A stretch of 64,000 nt of DNA from Mycoplana rhizolycopersici (GTDB taxonomy: Bacteria; Pseudomonadota; Alphaproteobacteria; Rhizobiales; Rhizobiaceae), in NCBI RefSeq assembly GCF_013378445.1, contig NZ_JABXYK010000007.1, positions 124,001 through 188,000 on the forward strand, in the 5' to 3' direction. The notes below the pieces were generated by a model that worked only from the letters and a program-made list of their open reading frames with translations, was not told the DNA's origin and searched no databases. Shown in pieces: positions 46,173 to 54,572 of the stretch. Every line of letters starts with the position of its first letter. Position 1 is the first letter of the stretch. The position numbers and the translations under genes were made by a program.

Positions 46173-48020
46173 TCAGCTTCGCCCGAACAGTCGCTCGATA
46201 TCGGCGAGCTTGAGTTCGATATAGGTCGGCCGGCCATGGTTGCACTGGCCCGAGCCCGGCGTGGCCTCCATCTGCCGAAGCAGCGCGTTCATCTCCTCCG
46301 GCCGCATGCGCCGTCCGGAACGCACCGAACCGTGGCAGGCCATCGTCGCCGCCAGGTATTCGAGCCTGTTTGCCAGCCCGCTCGCCGTGTCCCATTCCGC
46401 CAGCTCGTCGGCGAGCTGGCGCACCAGGCCGGCCGCATCCATTTCGCCGAGCATCGCCGGCGTCTCGCGCACTGCGATGGCACCGGGACCGAAGCGCTCG
46501 ATGCCGAGCCCCAGCCTTGCCAGATTGTCGGCCTGGGCGATCAGGCGGTCGCAGTCGTCCTCCGGCAGGTCGACGATCTCGGGGATCAGCAGGGTCTGGG
46601 CCGCGACCGGCCGCGAATGCAGGGCATTGCGCATCGTCTCGAAGACGAGGCGCTCGTGCGCCGCGTGCTGGTCGACGATGACCAGGCCGTCCTCGGTCTG
46701 GGCGACGATATAGTTCGCGTGCAGCTGCGCACGCGCGGCGCCGAGCGGATAGCGCTCCACAGCCTGTGCCAGTGCTTGGGACTGTATCTGGGCCGGCACC
46801 GGCTCGGTGCCCACCGCGGTCACGATCGGTTCGGCCCGCGCGGAAGGCTCGATGCCGATGTCGAAGCCCGCCTGCCGCATTTCGGCAAAGCCGCTCCCTG
46901 CCGGCTGCGTGTCGAGCGGGCGGTAGGGTGAGGCGGCGGCGGTCCAGCTGGCAGTGGCGCTCGCAGCCGCGGGCCGGAAAGGTTCCGGCCGGAAAGCCCG
47001 CATCAGTCCGGCAGCACCCGTCGTCGCCGCCCGGTCACCGTCGCGCGCCAGCGCCTGGCGGATCGCGCCGACGATCAGGCCGCGAACGAGGCCCGGATCG
47101 CGAAAGCGCACGTCCGACTTTGCCGGATGCACGTTGACGTCGACGAGTTCCGGGTCGATTGCGATTTCCAGCACGGCGACGGGGTAGCGGCCGCTCGGAA
47201 TGGTCTCGGCATAGGCGCCGCGCAGCGCCGACCAGATCAGCTTGTCCTGCACGGGCCGGCCGTTGACGAAGGCGAACTGCTGCAGGCTGTTGCCGCGGTT
47301 GAAGGTCGGCACGCCGGCAAAGCCGGTCAACCGCACGCCCTCGCGCTCCGCATCGATCTCAATCGCGTTGTCGCGAAAGTCCTTGCCCAGCACCTGGGCG
47401 ATACGGGCGAGCCTGTCGTCGCCGGTGGCGGCGAGTTCCAGCGTCGAGCGGTCCGGGCCGGACAGCACGAAGCGGATCGCGGGAAACGCGATCGCCATCC
47501 GCCGCACGACCTCGGTGATCGCGGCTGCTTCCGCCTTCTCGCTCTTCATGAATTTCAGCCGGGCCGGCGTTGCGAAGAACAGGTCCCGAACCTCGACGAC
47601 CGTCCCGCGATTGGCTGGCGTCGGGCGCACCGGCTCGAGCCGGCCGCCGAGCACCGAAATCTGCGAGCCTTCGGGGGCGTCGTTGGTGCGGCTCTGGATC
47701 GTCAGCCGCGCGACCGAGCCGATCGAGGGAAGGGCTTCGCCGCGGAAGCCGAGGGTGCGCACGTCGTCCAGGCTGTCGCTGATCTTCGAGGTGCAATGCC
47801 GCTTGACCGCAAGCGCCAGATCGTCCGGCGACATCCCGATGCCGTTGTCGGTCACCCGCAGCAGCGTCTTGCCGCCGCCGGCCGTCGCGATCTCGATCCG
47901 GCTGGCGCCGGCGTCGATCGCATTCTCGATCAGTTCCTTGGCGGCGCTCGCCGGCCGTTCGATGACCTCGCCCGCAGCGATCTGGTTGATAAGCGTTTCG
48001 GACAGTTGATGGATCGTCAT
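46173..48020 (-). CDS. mutL: DNA mismatch repair protein MutL
   Basis: This 615-residue protein has an N-terminal GHKL ATPase ([26 protein letters not shown] and [10 protein letters not shown]) and a C-terminal dimerisation domain. The C-terminal part carries [12 protein letters not shown], which fits the DQHA(X)2E(X)4E endonuclease motif, together with the segment [14 protein letters not shown]. This suggests the protein can nick DNA itself, as expected where MutH is absent; no mutH was seen here. The start is set at [19 protein letters not shown] because upstream codons look non-coding. Confidence 0.96.
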   Translation of the reverse strand: MTIHQLSETLINQIAAGEVIERPASAAKELIENAIDAGASRIEIATAGGGKTLLRVTDNGIGMSPDDLALAVKRHCTSKISDSLDDVRTLGFRGEALPSIGSVARLTIQSRTNDAPEGSQISVLGGRLEPVRPTPANRGTVVEVRDLFFATPARLKFMKSEKAEAAAITEVVRRMAIAFPAIRFVLSGPDRSTLELAATGDDRLARIAQVLGKDFRDNAIEIDAEREGVRLTGFAGVPTFNRGNSLQQFAFVNGRPVQDKLIWSALRGAYAETIPSGRYPVAVLEIAIDPELVDVNVHPAKSDVRFRDPGLVRGLIVGAIRQALARDGDRAATTGAAGLMRAFRPEPFRPAAASATASWTAAASPYRPLDTQPAGSGFAEMRQAGFDIGIEPSARAEPIVTAVGTEPVPAQIQSQALAQAVERYPLGAARAQLHANYIVAQTEDGLVIVDQHAAHERLVFETMRNALHSRPVAAQTLLIPEIVDLPEDDCDRLIAQADNLARLGLGIERFGPGAIAVRETPAMLGEMDAAGLVRQLADELAEWDTASGLANRLEYLAATMACHGSVRSGRRMRPEEMNALLRQMEATPGSGQCNHGRPTYIELKLADIERLFGRS

Positions 48021-48309
48021 ACCGGCATTTTCCCGGATTCGCCGCTGCAAGGAAAGGGCGGCGGCGCTTTTCGGGGCGCTTCTCCACCTCTTCGCGGGAT
48101 GTGAGGATGCAAACATCGTTTATCGTTTAATTCGACTTTAATAAAAAGCTGCCAACGTCGTGTTCCGCTTGTATGATCACAAGCTTGCCGGGGCGACCCG
48201 GCGGACGTTTCAGCGTGGCTGACCGCTGATCTCTTCGCGTCCGAAGGCACTCCTGCCGGAATCAGCATGATTCATGCACTGGTGGTGAGGCGGCGGGGTC
48301 TGCAAAAAA

Positions 48310-50040
48310 ATGAACGATGGCACGTCCGTCGACACAAAGATCCAGTCGGACATTTTTGATGCGGCTTGCGATCTTCTCGATTTGGGGGCGTTCGTCTATG
48401 ACCGGAACGACTGCCTCGTTTTCGCCAGCCGCCAGGTCCTTCGCTTCCTGCCCGTCGATGCCGGACTGCTCGTGCCGGGAACCCGCCTGCGCGACATTCT
48501 CGGCGCCGTATACGACGCCGGGCTACGCTATGGCATGGGCTCCGAGCGGCGCCACCGCAAGGTCAATCGCGAGGAATGGATATCAGAGCGGATATCCGCC
48601 CATTGGCGCGAGCATCATGAGATGATCGAGCGCCTGGGCAAGGACCGCTGGATCCGGTTTCGCAAAAGACGCCTGCCGAACGGCTGGAACATCTCGACGC
48701 TCTGGGATGTCTCCGACCAGAAGCGGCAGGAAGAACAGTGGCGCGCCGATACCAATCGGATCGCCCTGACGGAAGAGGTTCTCGAAGCCCTTCCGAGCCC
48801 GCTGATCATCAAGGATGCGAACCTTGTCTACGTGGCCGTGAACAAGGCCTATCGCGCCATCCCGGGCCTCGAGGCGGGTGCCATCCTTGGCAGGACGATC
48901 TGGGATCTTGTCGACGCGCAGACTGCTGCCCGGGTGGAGGAATTCGACCTGCAGGTGTTGAAGACGGGCATTTCCGCCCGTGTCGAGGAGCGCATCGTGC
49001 GCGCCGATGGCAGCCCGCTCTACGTCAGTACGCGCAAGTATCGGATCGGGACGCCGGAGAAATACTTCGTCGTGACGGTCATGGACGATCTCACCGACCT
49101 CGTCGAGCCGGCGGGATCGGCGACGTCGCCCCCCTTCAGCCTCCGCGCGGATACGCACTTCATCCCCGCGCAAAATTGCGTCGATCCCGTTGTGGAAGCC
49201 GAAAAGCGCGCTCTTCTGCGCCACTGCGATGCGGAGGGAGAAGGCGAACTCGCTGGCAAGCGCATCCTCGTCGTCACCTCCGAGAGCCGGGCCGAAGGGC
49301 TGATGGTCGCGGATTTGCAGGCGCGTGGTGCCGACAGTTGCGGGATACAGTCGCTTGGCGAGTTCCGCGCATTCGTCGAGACGGCGGCGGCGTGCAAAGT
49401 GCCGATCGACCTCGTGCTGCTCGACGACGCATTCGACGGCCACGACGAGGTTGCGGCCTGCGGCCTGCCCGTCCAGCGGCTTGCAACCGAATGCATCAGT
49501 GCCGATTTCTTCGCGGCCCTATTCGAGCATCAGGTGGCGGCGTCGGAGGGGGGCGAGCCGCATGTGCGCGACATGCCGCCTTCTGCCCTGTTCGACGACT
49601 GGCACATCACGACCGACGTCGAAGGCCTGTCGCCGTCTACACAGGGCGATATCGAGGTGCTGGTTGCCGAAGACAACCAGATCAACCAGTTCGTGTTTTC
49701 GCAGATCCTGGAAGGCATGGGCGTCTCGCACCGTATCGCCGAAAACGGCGAGGAGGCGGTGGCCCTTTGGCGCAAGCACATGCCGCGTCTGATCCTGATG
49801 GACATTTCCATGCCGCTCAAGTGCGGTATCGACGCCGCAGTCGAGATCCGCGAGGCGGAGAGAGCCCTCGGCACCTATACGCCGATCGTCGCTGTCACCG
49901 CGCAGGCGCTCAACGTAGACATGCAGAAATGCCTCGATGCGGGAATGGACGATTACATCACCAAGCCGGTCAGTCCCGACATGATCGAGCAGATCTACCG
50001 CAAGTTCGTGCCGGGTCGGGCAGGTTCGGTCGCAGCCTGA
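48310..50040 (+). CDS. PAS-PAS-receiver protein without kinase domain
   Basis: This 576-residue soluble protein has a PAS-like domain at residues about 15-145 (AACDLLDLGAFVYDRNDCLVFA), a second PAS at about 150-275 (LEALPSPLIIKDANLVYVAVN), a degenerate receiver-like region at about 315-415 (GKRILVVTSESRAEGLMVADL) and a true C-terminal receiver at about 450-570. The latter keeps all key residues: acidic pair ED in VAEDNQ, phospho-acceptor D498 in ILMDISMP, Thr in AVTAQA and K552 in ITKPV. No histidine kinase or output domain is present, so it is probably a phosphorelay or scaffold protein. It lies 127 bases before a GGDEF-EAL gene, which may be its partner. Confidence 0.88.
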   Translation: MNDGTSVDTKIQSDIFDAACDLLDLGAFVYDRNDCLVFASRQVLRFLPVDAGLLVPGTRLRDILGAVYDAGLRYGMGSERRHRKVNREEWISERISAHWREHHEMIERLGKDRWIRFRKRRLPNGWNISTLWDVSDQKRQEEQWRADTNRIALTEEVLEALPSPLIIKDANLVYVAVNKAYRAIPGLEAGAILGRTIWDLVDAQTAARVEEFDLQVLKTGISARVEERIVRADGSPLYVSTRKYRIGTPEKYFVVTVMDDLTDLVEPAGSATSPPFSLRADTHFIPAQNCVDPVVEAEKRALLRHCDAEGEGELAGKRILVVTSESRAEGLMVADLQARGADSCGIQSLGEFRAFVETAAACKVPIDLVLLDDAFDGHDEVAACGLPVQRLATECISADFFAALFEHQVAASEGGEPHVRDMPPSALFDDWHITTDVEGLSPSTQGDIEVLVAEDNQINQFVFSQILEGMGVSHRIAENGEEAVALWRKHMPRLILMDISMPLKCGIDAAVEIREAERALGTYTPIVAVTAQALNVDMQKCLDAGMDDYITKPVSPDMIEQIYRKFVPGRAGSVAA

Positions 50041-50167
50041 GGCACGGTTACTGTCAACCCCCGATATTTCGGGTCAAAATCGATTGAGAATCAAGGCGGT
50101 CGCTATCTGTTTCTTAATTGTCCTGCCCCATTCTCCGAGACCTGTCACAGTATCAGGAAGTGCATAG

Positions 50168-51526
50168 ATGAAATCGGGCAAGTATGCGGCGGCGGACGTT
50201 TCCCAGAGCGACCTGCATGCCATGGCTTATACCGATGCCCTGACCGGTCTCGGCAACACCTACCGGTTGCGTGACAAGGTCCATCAGGTGGCCGCCGAGC
50301 GGGCTGATGATCCCGCACCCTTCACGATCGCGATCGCCAATCTCGACGGCTTCAAGCCGATCAACGATCTCTTCGGCCCCGAGGCGGGCGACGAGATCCT
50401 TTGCCAGGTCGCCTATCGACTGAAGGCCTGCATTCCCGACGGCGCAATGGTCACCCGCCACGGAGGCGACGAGTTCGCTTTCCTGTTTCCCCTCGTTTTC
50501 GAGCGCAACGGCGCGGAAAAGATGGGGCAGATGCTGCGCGAGGTCCTCTCAGCGCCTTTCGACCTGGGCGATCGCAACGTGCGCCTTTCGGCGTCGTTCG
50601 GCTTCGCCATCTATCCCTTTGCCGGCGAGGAGTTCGCCGACCTGCTCAAGAGCGCCGATACCGCCCTCTATCGCTCGAAGCGCCGCGGCCGCGGGCAGAT
50701 CACCGTCTATTCGCAGGAAATCGCCCAGGAGATGAAGCGCGCCACGCACCTGGAGCAGGCGCTGCGCAATGCGATCATCGCCAACGAGGTCGATGTGCAC
50801 TTCCAGCCGATCGTCCGGCTGAAGGACGACATGATCGTCGGCTTCGAGGCGCTGGCGCGCTGGTGCGACGCGGATCTGGGCTATGTCTCGCCGGCCGTCT
50901 TCGTGCCGCTGGCCGAGGAGCGCGGCTTCATCGACGCGCTTTCGGAAACGCTTCTGCGCAAGGCGGCGGAAGCCGCACTTTCCTGGCCGAAGGAACTGTT
51001 TCTGTCATTCAATCTGTCTTCCGCCCAGTTGATGGATCCGAAGACGAGCCTGACGACGCTTGCCATCCTCAACCGCGTCGGGCTCGATCCACGCCGCCTG
51101 GAACTCGAGATCACCGAAACAGCCGTCATGACGGATGCCGAAACGGCGCAGAAGATCATTGCCGAACTGCGCGGTGCGGGCGTGCGCATCTCGCTCGACG
51201 ATTTCGGCACGGGCCAGTCGAGCCTCGGGCGCCTGCGCGACTTCACGTTCGACAAAGTGAAGATCGACCGCGCCTTCGTCTCGCGCATTTCCGACGACCG
51301 CGTGTCCGAGCACATCATCAAGGCGATCGTTGCAATGTGCGACGGTCTCGATCTCGAGGTCGTGGCCGAAGGCATCGAGGATTTCTCCGAGGCGCTGAAG
51401 CTGAAGGCGCTCGGCTGCGGAATGGGGCAGGGCTACTTCTACGGCAAGCCGGCCGATGCCGTCACGACCATGCGCTTTCTTTCCGAACGCTATTTGCGTG
51501 TCGAACCCGAGGTAGCGATCGCCTGA
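50168..51526 (+). CDS. GGDEF-EAL c-di-GMP enzyme
   Basis: This 452-residue cytoplasmic protein starts directly with the GGDEF domain (residues about 15-185, GGDEF at 99-103 in RHGGDEFAF) and has an EAL domain from about 205 to 445 with EAL at 227-229 in FEALARW. The EAL catalytic set looks complete: EITETAV, DDFGTGQSS, KIDRAF and VVAEGIED. So both synthesis and breakdown of c-di-GMP are possible, and one side may dominate in vivo. There is no sensory domain, so input probably comes from the PAS-receiver protein encoded just upstream. The PilZ gene follows. Confidence 0.92.
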   Translation: MKSGKYAAADVSQSDLHAMAYTDALTGLGNTYRLRDKVHQVAAERADDPAPFTIAIANLDGFKPINDLFGPEAGDEILCQVAYRLKACIPDGAMVTRHGGDEFAFLFPLVFERNGAEKMGQMLREVLSAPFDLGDRNVRLSASFGFAIYPFAGEEFADLLKSADTALYRSKRRGRGQITVYSQEIAQEMKRATHLEQALRNAIIANEVDVHFQPIVRLKDDMIVGFEALARWCDADLGYVSPAVFVPLAEERGFIDALSETLLRKAAEAALSWPKELFLSFNLSSAQLMDPKTSLTTLAILNRVGLDPRRLELEITETAVMTDAETAQKIIAELRGAGVRISLDDFGTGQSSLGRLRDFTFDKVKIDRAFVSRISDDRVSEHIIKAIVAMCDGLDLEVVAEGIEDFSEALKLKALGCGMGQGYFYGKPADAVTTMRFLSERYLRVEPEVAIA

Positions 51527-51633
51527 TCGCAAGGCGCCGGCCAAAGCTTATACCGCGCGTTTACCAAGCGGTTTAGGCGGAAATAAATCAGTAGCAGCTA
51601 ACGTAGCGTCATCCGATTACAAAACGGGGAACA

Positions 51634-51972
51634 ATGATGCTGCAGATCAAGGACATGCCGGTCCGAGCCAGTGACCGTTCCAGAGTTCGCATCTTCGCCA
51701 CGGTGAAGGTGATGCATGAAACCAGCCGCGCGCGCGTGGTCGATCTTTCGGCCTCCGGCATGGCGCTTGATATCGAAAAGCCGATCAAGATCCTTCCCGG
51801 CCAGATCGTCACGATCGAGAGCGAGGAACTGGGTCGCCTGACGGCAACAGTGCGCTGGTACAATAACGGCCGCCTCGGCTTGCAATACAAGCTGAATACC
51901 AATTCGCTCGCGCAGATCTCGTCGTATTTCCGCTTCTTCCATGAAGAAGTGAAGCCCGTCATGCGCCGCTGA
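51634..51972 (+). CDS. PilZ-domain c-di-GMP receptor
   Basis: This 112-residue single-domain PilZ protein has the c-di-GMP site: R15xxxR19 (RSRVR) and D37xSxxG42 (DLSASG). It is probably the output of the neighbouring GGDEF-EAL protein, acting on motility, exopolysaccharide or cell-surface behaviour, but the target is unknown. Its 3' end overlaps the convergent LysR gene by 14 bases. Confidence 0.9.
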   Translation: MMLQIKDMPVRASDRSRVRIFATVKVMHETSRARVVDLSASGMALDIEKPIKILPGQIVTIESEELGRLTATVRWYNNGRLGLQYKLNTNSLAQISSYFRFFHEEVKPVMRR

Positions 51973-52906
51973 CGATTTCTCGCTCCATCTGCGAGCGATC
52001 CCTGCCGCCTTCCTCCAGCAGCCAGTCGCGGACGCGCCGCGCCTGGCTGTTCAGTTCCCGTGACCGGGGCCACACGACGTAGAAGGCAAGGCCGGTCTCC
52101 AGCACATGTCCGCCGACCGGCACCAGCGCCCCGGATTCGATCTGCCGCGAGATCAGGTGCTGCCATCCGAGCGCGATGCCTTCGCCGGCAAGCACGGCCT
52201 GGATCACCAGAACATAGTCGTTGATCGCAAGCCGCCGCGACTGCTGCGGATAGCGCAGGCCCGCGCTTGCGAACCATTCGGGCCAGTCGCAGGCCTGCCG
52301 CACCGGTTCCTCGAGATGGATCAGCGGGCGGCGCAGCAGTTCCTGCGGTGTCGTCGGCATGCCATGCGCATCGATGAAGGCGGTGCTGGCGACCGCATTG
52401 ATCACTTCCGGTGCGAGCAGTGCTGCATGGTAGCCGGGCCAGGCTGCCGGATCGCCGCCGCGGATGCCGAGCGGGATCGTCTCCTCCTCGAGATCGAGGT
52501 CGCGCACGCTCGTCTGGATGCGCAGGTCGATCTCCGGCAGGTCTTCGCGAAGTTTTGCCAGCCGCGGCAGCATCCACATCGAGGCAAAGGCGGTGGAGGC
52601 GGCAAGCGTGACGTTCACCTCGCGTTCTTTCGCGCGGATATCCTCGGCCGACTTCTGGATGCGCGACAGGCCGACGCAAACCTCCGTGTGAAAGCGCTCG
52701 CCGGCATCGGTCAGAACAACGGCGCGATGCACCCGATGGAAGAGCGGGACGCCCAGTTGCTCCTCAAGTCCCCTGATCGCATAGGAGACGGCAGCCTGGG
52801 TCATGCCGAGCTCCTTTGCCGCCCGGGTGAAGTTCTGATGCCGCCCGGCTGCCTCGAAGACGATCAGGCTGGCGGCCGACGGCAACAGGCGGCGTAGCGT
52901 TTCCAT
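51959..52906 (-). CDS. LysR-family regulator (GcvA-like) divergent from MttB gene
   Basis: This 315-residue regulator has an N-terminal HTH (ASLIVFEAAGRHQNFTRAAKELGMTQAAVSYAIRGLEEQLG, residues about 12-53) and a GcvA-type effector domain (ASTAFASMWMLPRLAKLREDLPEIDLRIQTS). It lies 76 bases from the MttB-family gene and points away from it, the standard layout for a regulator of the divergent operon. Its ligand is probably a methylated amine or a product such as glycine, but that is inferred. The 3' end overlaps the convergent PilZ gene by 14 bases. Confidence 0.87.
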   Translation of the reverse strand: METLRRLLPSAASLIVFEAAGRHQNFTRAAKELGMTQAAVSYAIRGLEEQLGVPLFHRVHRAVVLTDAGERFHTEVCVGLSRIQKSAEDIRAKEREVNVTLAASTAFASMWMLPRLAKLREDLPEIDLRIQTSVRDLDLEEETIPLGIRGGDPAAWPGYHAALLAPEVINAVASTAFIDAHGMPTTPQELLRRPLIHLEEPVRQACDWPEWFASAGLRYPQQSRRLAINDYVLVIQAVLAGEGIALGWQHLISRQIESGALVPVGGHVLETGLAFYVVWPRSRELNSQARRVRDWLLEEGGRDRSQMEREIVSGA

Positions 52907-52914
52907 AAATCCAC

Positions 52915-52931
52915 CTTATATCAGCCCCAAG
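52915..52931. promoter_or_regulatory. Candidate LysR site (CTT-N11-AAG) upstream of MttB gene
   Basis: CTT and AAG arms around an 11-base centre fit the LysR T-N11-A pattern. The site lies 8-9 bases upstream of the LysR start and 52 bases before the mttB-like ATG. It is short, so this is only a candidate. Confidence 0.35.
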
Positions 52932-52982
52932 TTTTTTCCAGCGTTACACTGGCATTGTTCCCCTTTAGCCTCATCTCCAATT

Positions 52983-54545
52983 ATGGAGGAAGACATGGTG
53001 GCGACAGCTCCGGTGGAAAATGCGACAAGGCGTTCTCGGGCGGGCCGTCCGGCGCGGCGCGAGGGCGCTGCGAAGGCCAGGGGGGTCCCGTATATCCAGC
53101 GGAACATCCCGACCTATGACGTGCTGTCGGAAGAAAACCTCGTCAAGATCGAGGGGGTCGCCGACCGCATTCTGGCCGAGGTCGGCATCGAGTTCCGTGA
53201 CGATCCTGAAGCGCTGGAGCACTGGAAGCGCGCCGGCGCGAAGGTCGAGGGACCGCTCGTCCGCTTCGAACCGGGCATGCTGCGCGAGATCGTTTCGACG
53301 GCGCCGGCCGAGTTCACCCAGCATGCGCGCGATCCCGATCGCAACGTGCGGATCGGCGGCAGGAACGTGGTCTTCTCGCCGGCCTACGGCTCCCCCTTCG
53401 TCATGGACCTCGACAAGGGGCGGCGCTACGGCACGCTGGAGGACTTCAGGAACTTCATCAAGCTTGCTCAGTCGAGCCCCTGGCTGCACCATTCCGGCGG
53501 CACCATCTGCGAGCCGGTCGACGTGCCGGTGAACAAGCGCCACCTCGACATGGTCTATAGCCATATCAAATATTCCGACCGCGCTTTCATGGGATCGATC
53601 ACGGCGGAGGAACGCGCCGAGGATTCCATCGACATGGCGCGCATTCTCTTCGGCACCGACTTCGTCGACCGGAACTGCGTCATCCTTGGCAACGTCAACG
53701 TTAACTCGCCGCTCGTTTGGGACGGGACGATGACGAAGTCGCTCCGCGCCTATGCGCGCGCCAACCAGGCGGCGGTGATCGTGCCCTTCATCCTCGGCGG
53801 CGCCATGGGGCCGGTGACGAATGCCGGCGCCATCGCCCAATCCTACGCCGAGACGCTCGCCGGCTGCGCGCTGACGCAGCTGGAGCGCAAGGGCGCCCCG
53901 GTGATCTTCGGCAACTTCCTGTCGTCGATGTCGCTCAGGTCCGGCTCCCCCACTTTCGGCACGCCGGAACCGGCGATCGGTTCCATGGTCGTCGGCCAGC
54001 TCGCCCGCCGGCTGAACCTGCCGCTGCGCTGCGCCGGCAACTTCTCCAATTCCAAGCTGCCGGACGGGCAGGCGATGCAGGAGGGGCTGATGTCGATGCT
54101 GTCGGCCGTCCATTGCGGCGCCAACTTCATCCTGCATTCGGCCGGCTTCCTCGATGGTCTCCTGTCGATGTCCTACGAGAAGTTCGTGATGGACACGGAC
54201 CTGTGCGGCGCGTTGCACTCCTATCTCGCCGGCGTCACGGTGGACGACAACACGCTGGCGATGGATGCGTTCCTGCAGGTCGGCCCGGGTAGCCATTTCC
54301 TCGGCTGTGATCATACGATGCGCAACTACCAGACCGCGTTCTGGGATTCGGCCCTGTCGGACAACGAGCCGTTCGAAAAGTGGAGCGAGGAAGGGGGCTC
54401 CACCGACATGGCCACGCGGGCCAACGCCGCATGGAAAAAGACGCTGGCCGAATACGAAGCGCCGCCGCTGGACGAGGCGATCGACGAGGCGCTCTGCGAC
54501 TATGTCACCCGCAAGAAGGCCGCCATGGCCGACGCCTGGTATTGA
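52983..54545 (+). CDS. MttB-family (trimethylamine methyltransferase-like) protein, non-pyrrolysine
   Basis: This 520-residue protein belongs to the MttB superfamily (TIM barrel, cobamide-dependent methyltransferases). Recognisable segments are EVGIEFRDDPEALEHWKRAGAKVEG, FSPAYGSPFVMDLDKGRRYGTLEDF, GGAMGPVTNAGAIAQSYAETLAG and HSAGFLDGLLSMSYEKFVMD. The reading frame has no in-frame TAG, so it is a non-pyrrolysine relative like MtgB, which acts on glycine betaine rather than trimethylamine. The N-terminal 35 residues are Arg/Ala-rich and not part of the barrel. It is paired, 27 bases away, with a demethylase-type flavoprotein. Cognate corrinoid protein not found in window. Confidence 0.85.
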   Translation: MEEDMVATAPVENATRRSRAGRPARREGAAKARGVPYIQRNIPTYDVLSEENLVKIEGVADRILAEVGIEFRDDPEALEHWKRAGAKVEGPLVRFEPGMLREIVSTAPAEFTQHARDPDRNVRIGGRNVVFSPAYGSPFVMDLDKGRRYGTLEDFRNFIKLAQSSPWLHHSGGTICEPVDVPVNKRHLDMVYSHIKYSDRAFMGSITAEERAEDSIDMARILFGTDFVDRNCVILGNVNVNSPLVWDGTMTKSLRAYARANQAAVIVPFILGGAMGPVTNAGAIAQSYAETLAGCALTQLERKGAPVIFGNFLSSMSLRSGSPTFGTPEPAIGSMVVGQLARRLNLPLRCAGNFSNSKLPDGQAMQEGLMSMLSAVHCGANFILHSAGFLDGLLSMSYEKFVMDTDLCGALHSYLAGVTVDDNTLAMDAFLQVGPGSHFLGCDHTMRNYQTAFWDSALSDNEPFEKWSEEGGSTDMATRANAAWKKTLAEYEAPPLDEAIDEALCDYVTRKKAAMADAWY

Positions 54546-54572
54546 TCAACGGTCCTGAAGGACAACAGGAAA

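Noticed and set aside
52983..54545. Pyrrolysine codon (TAG read-through) in the MttB gene
   Set aside because: The whole gene is one open frame with no in-frame TAG, so pyrrolysine is not used.
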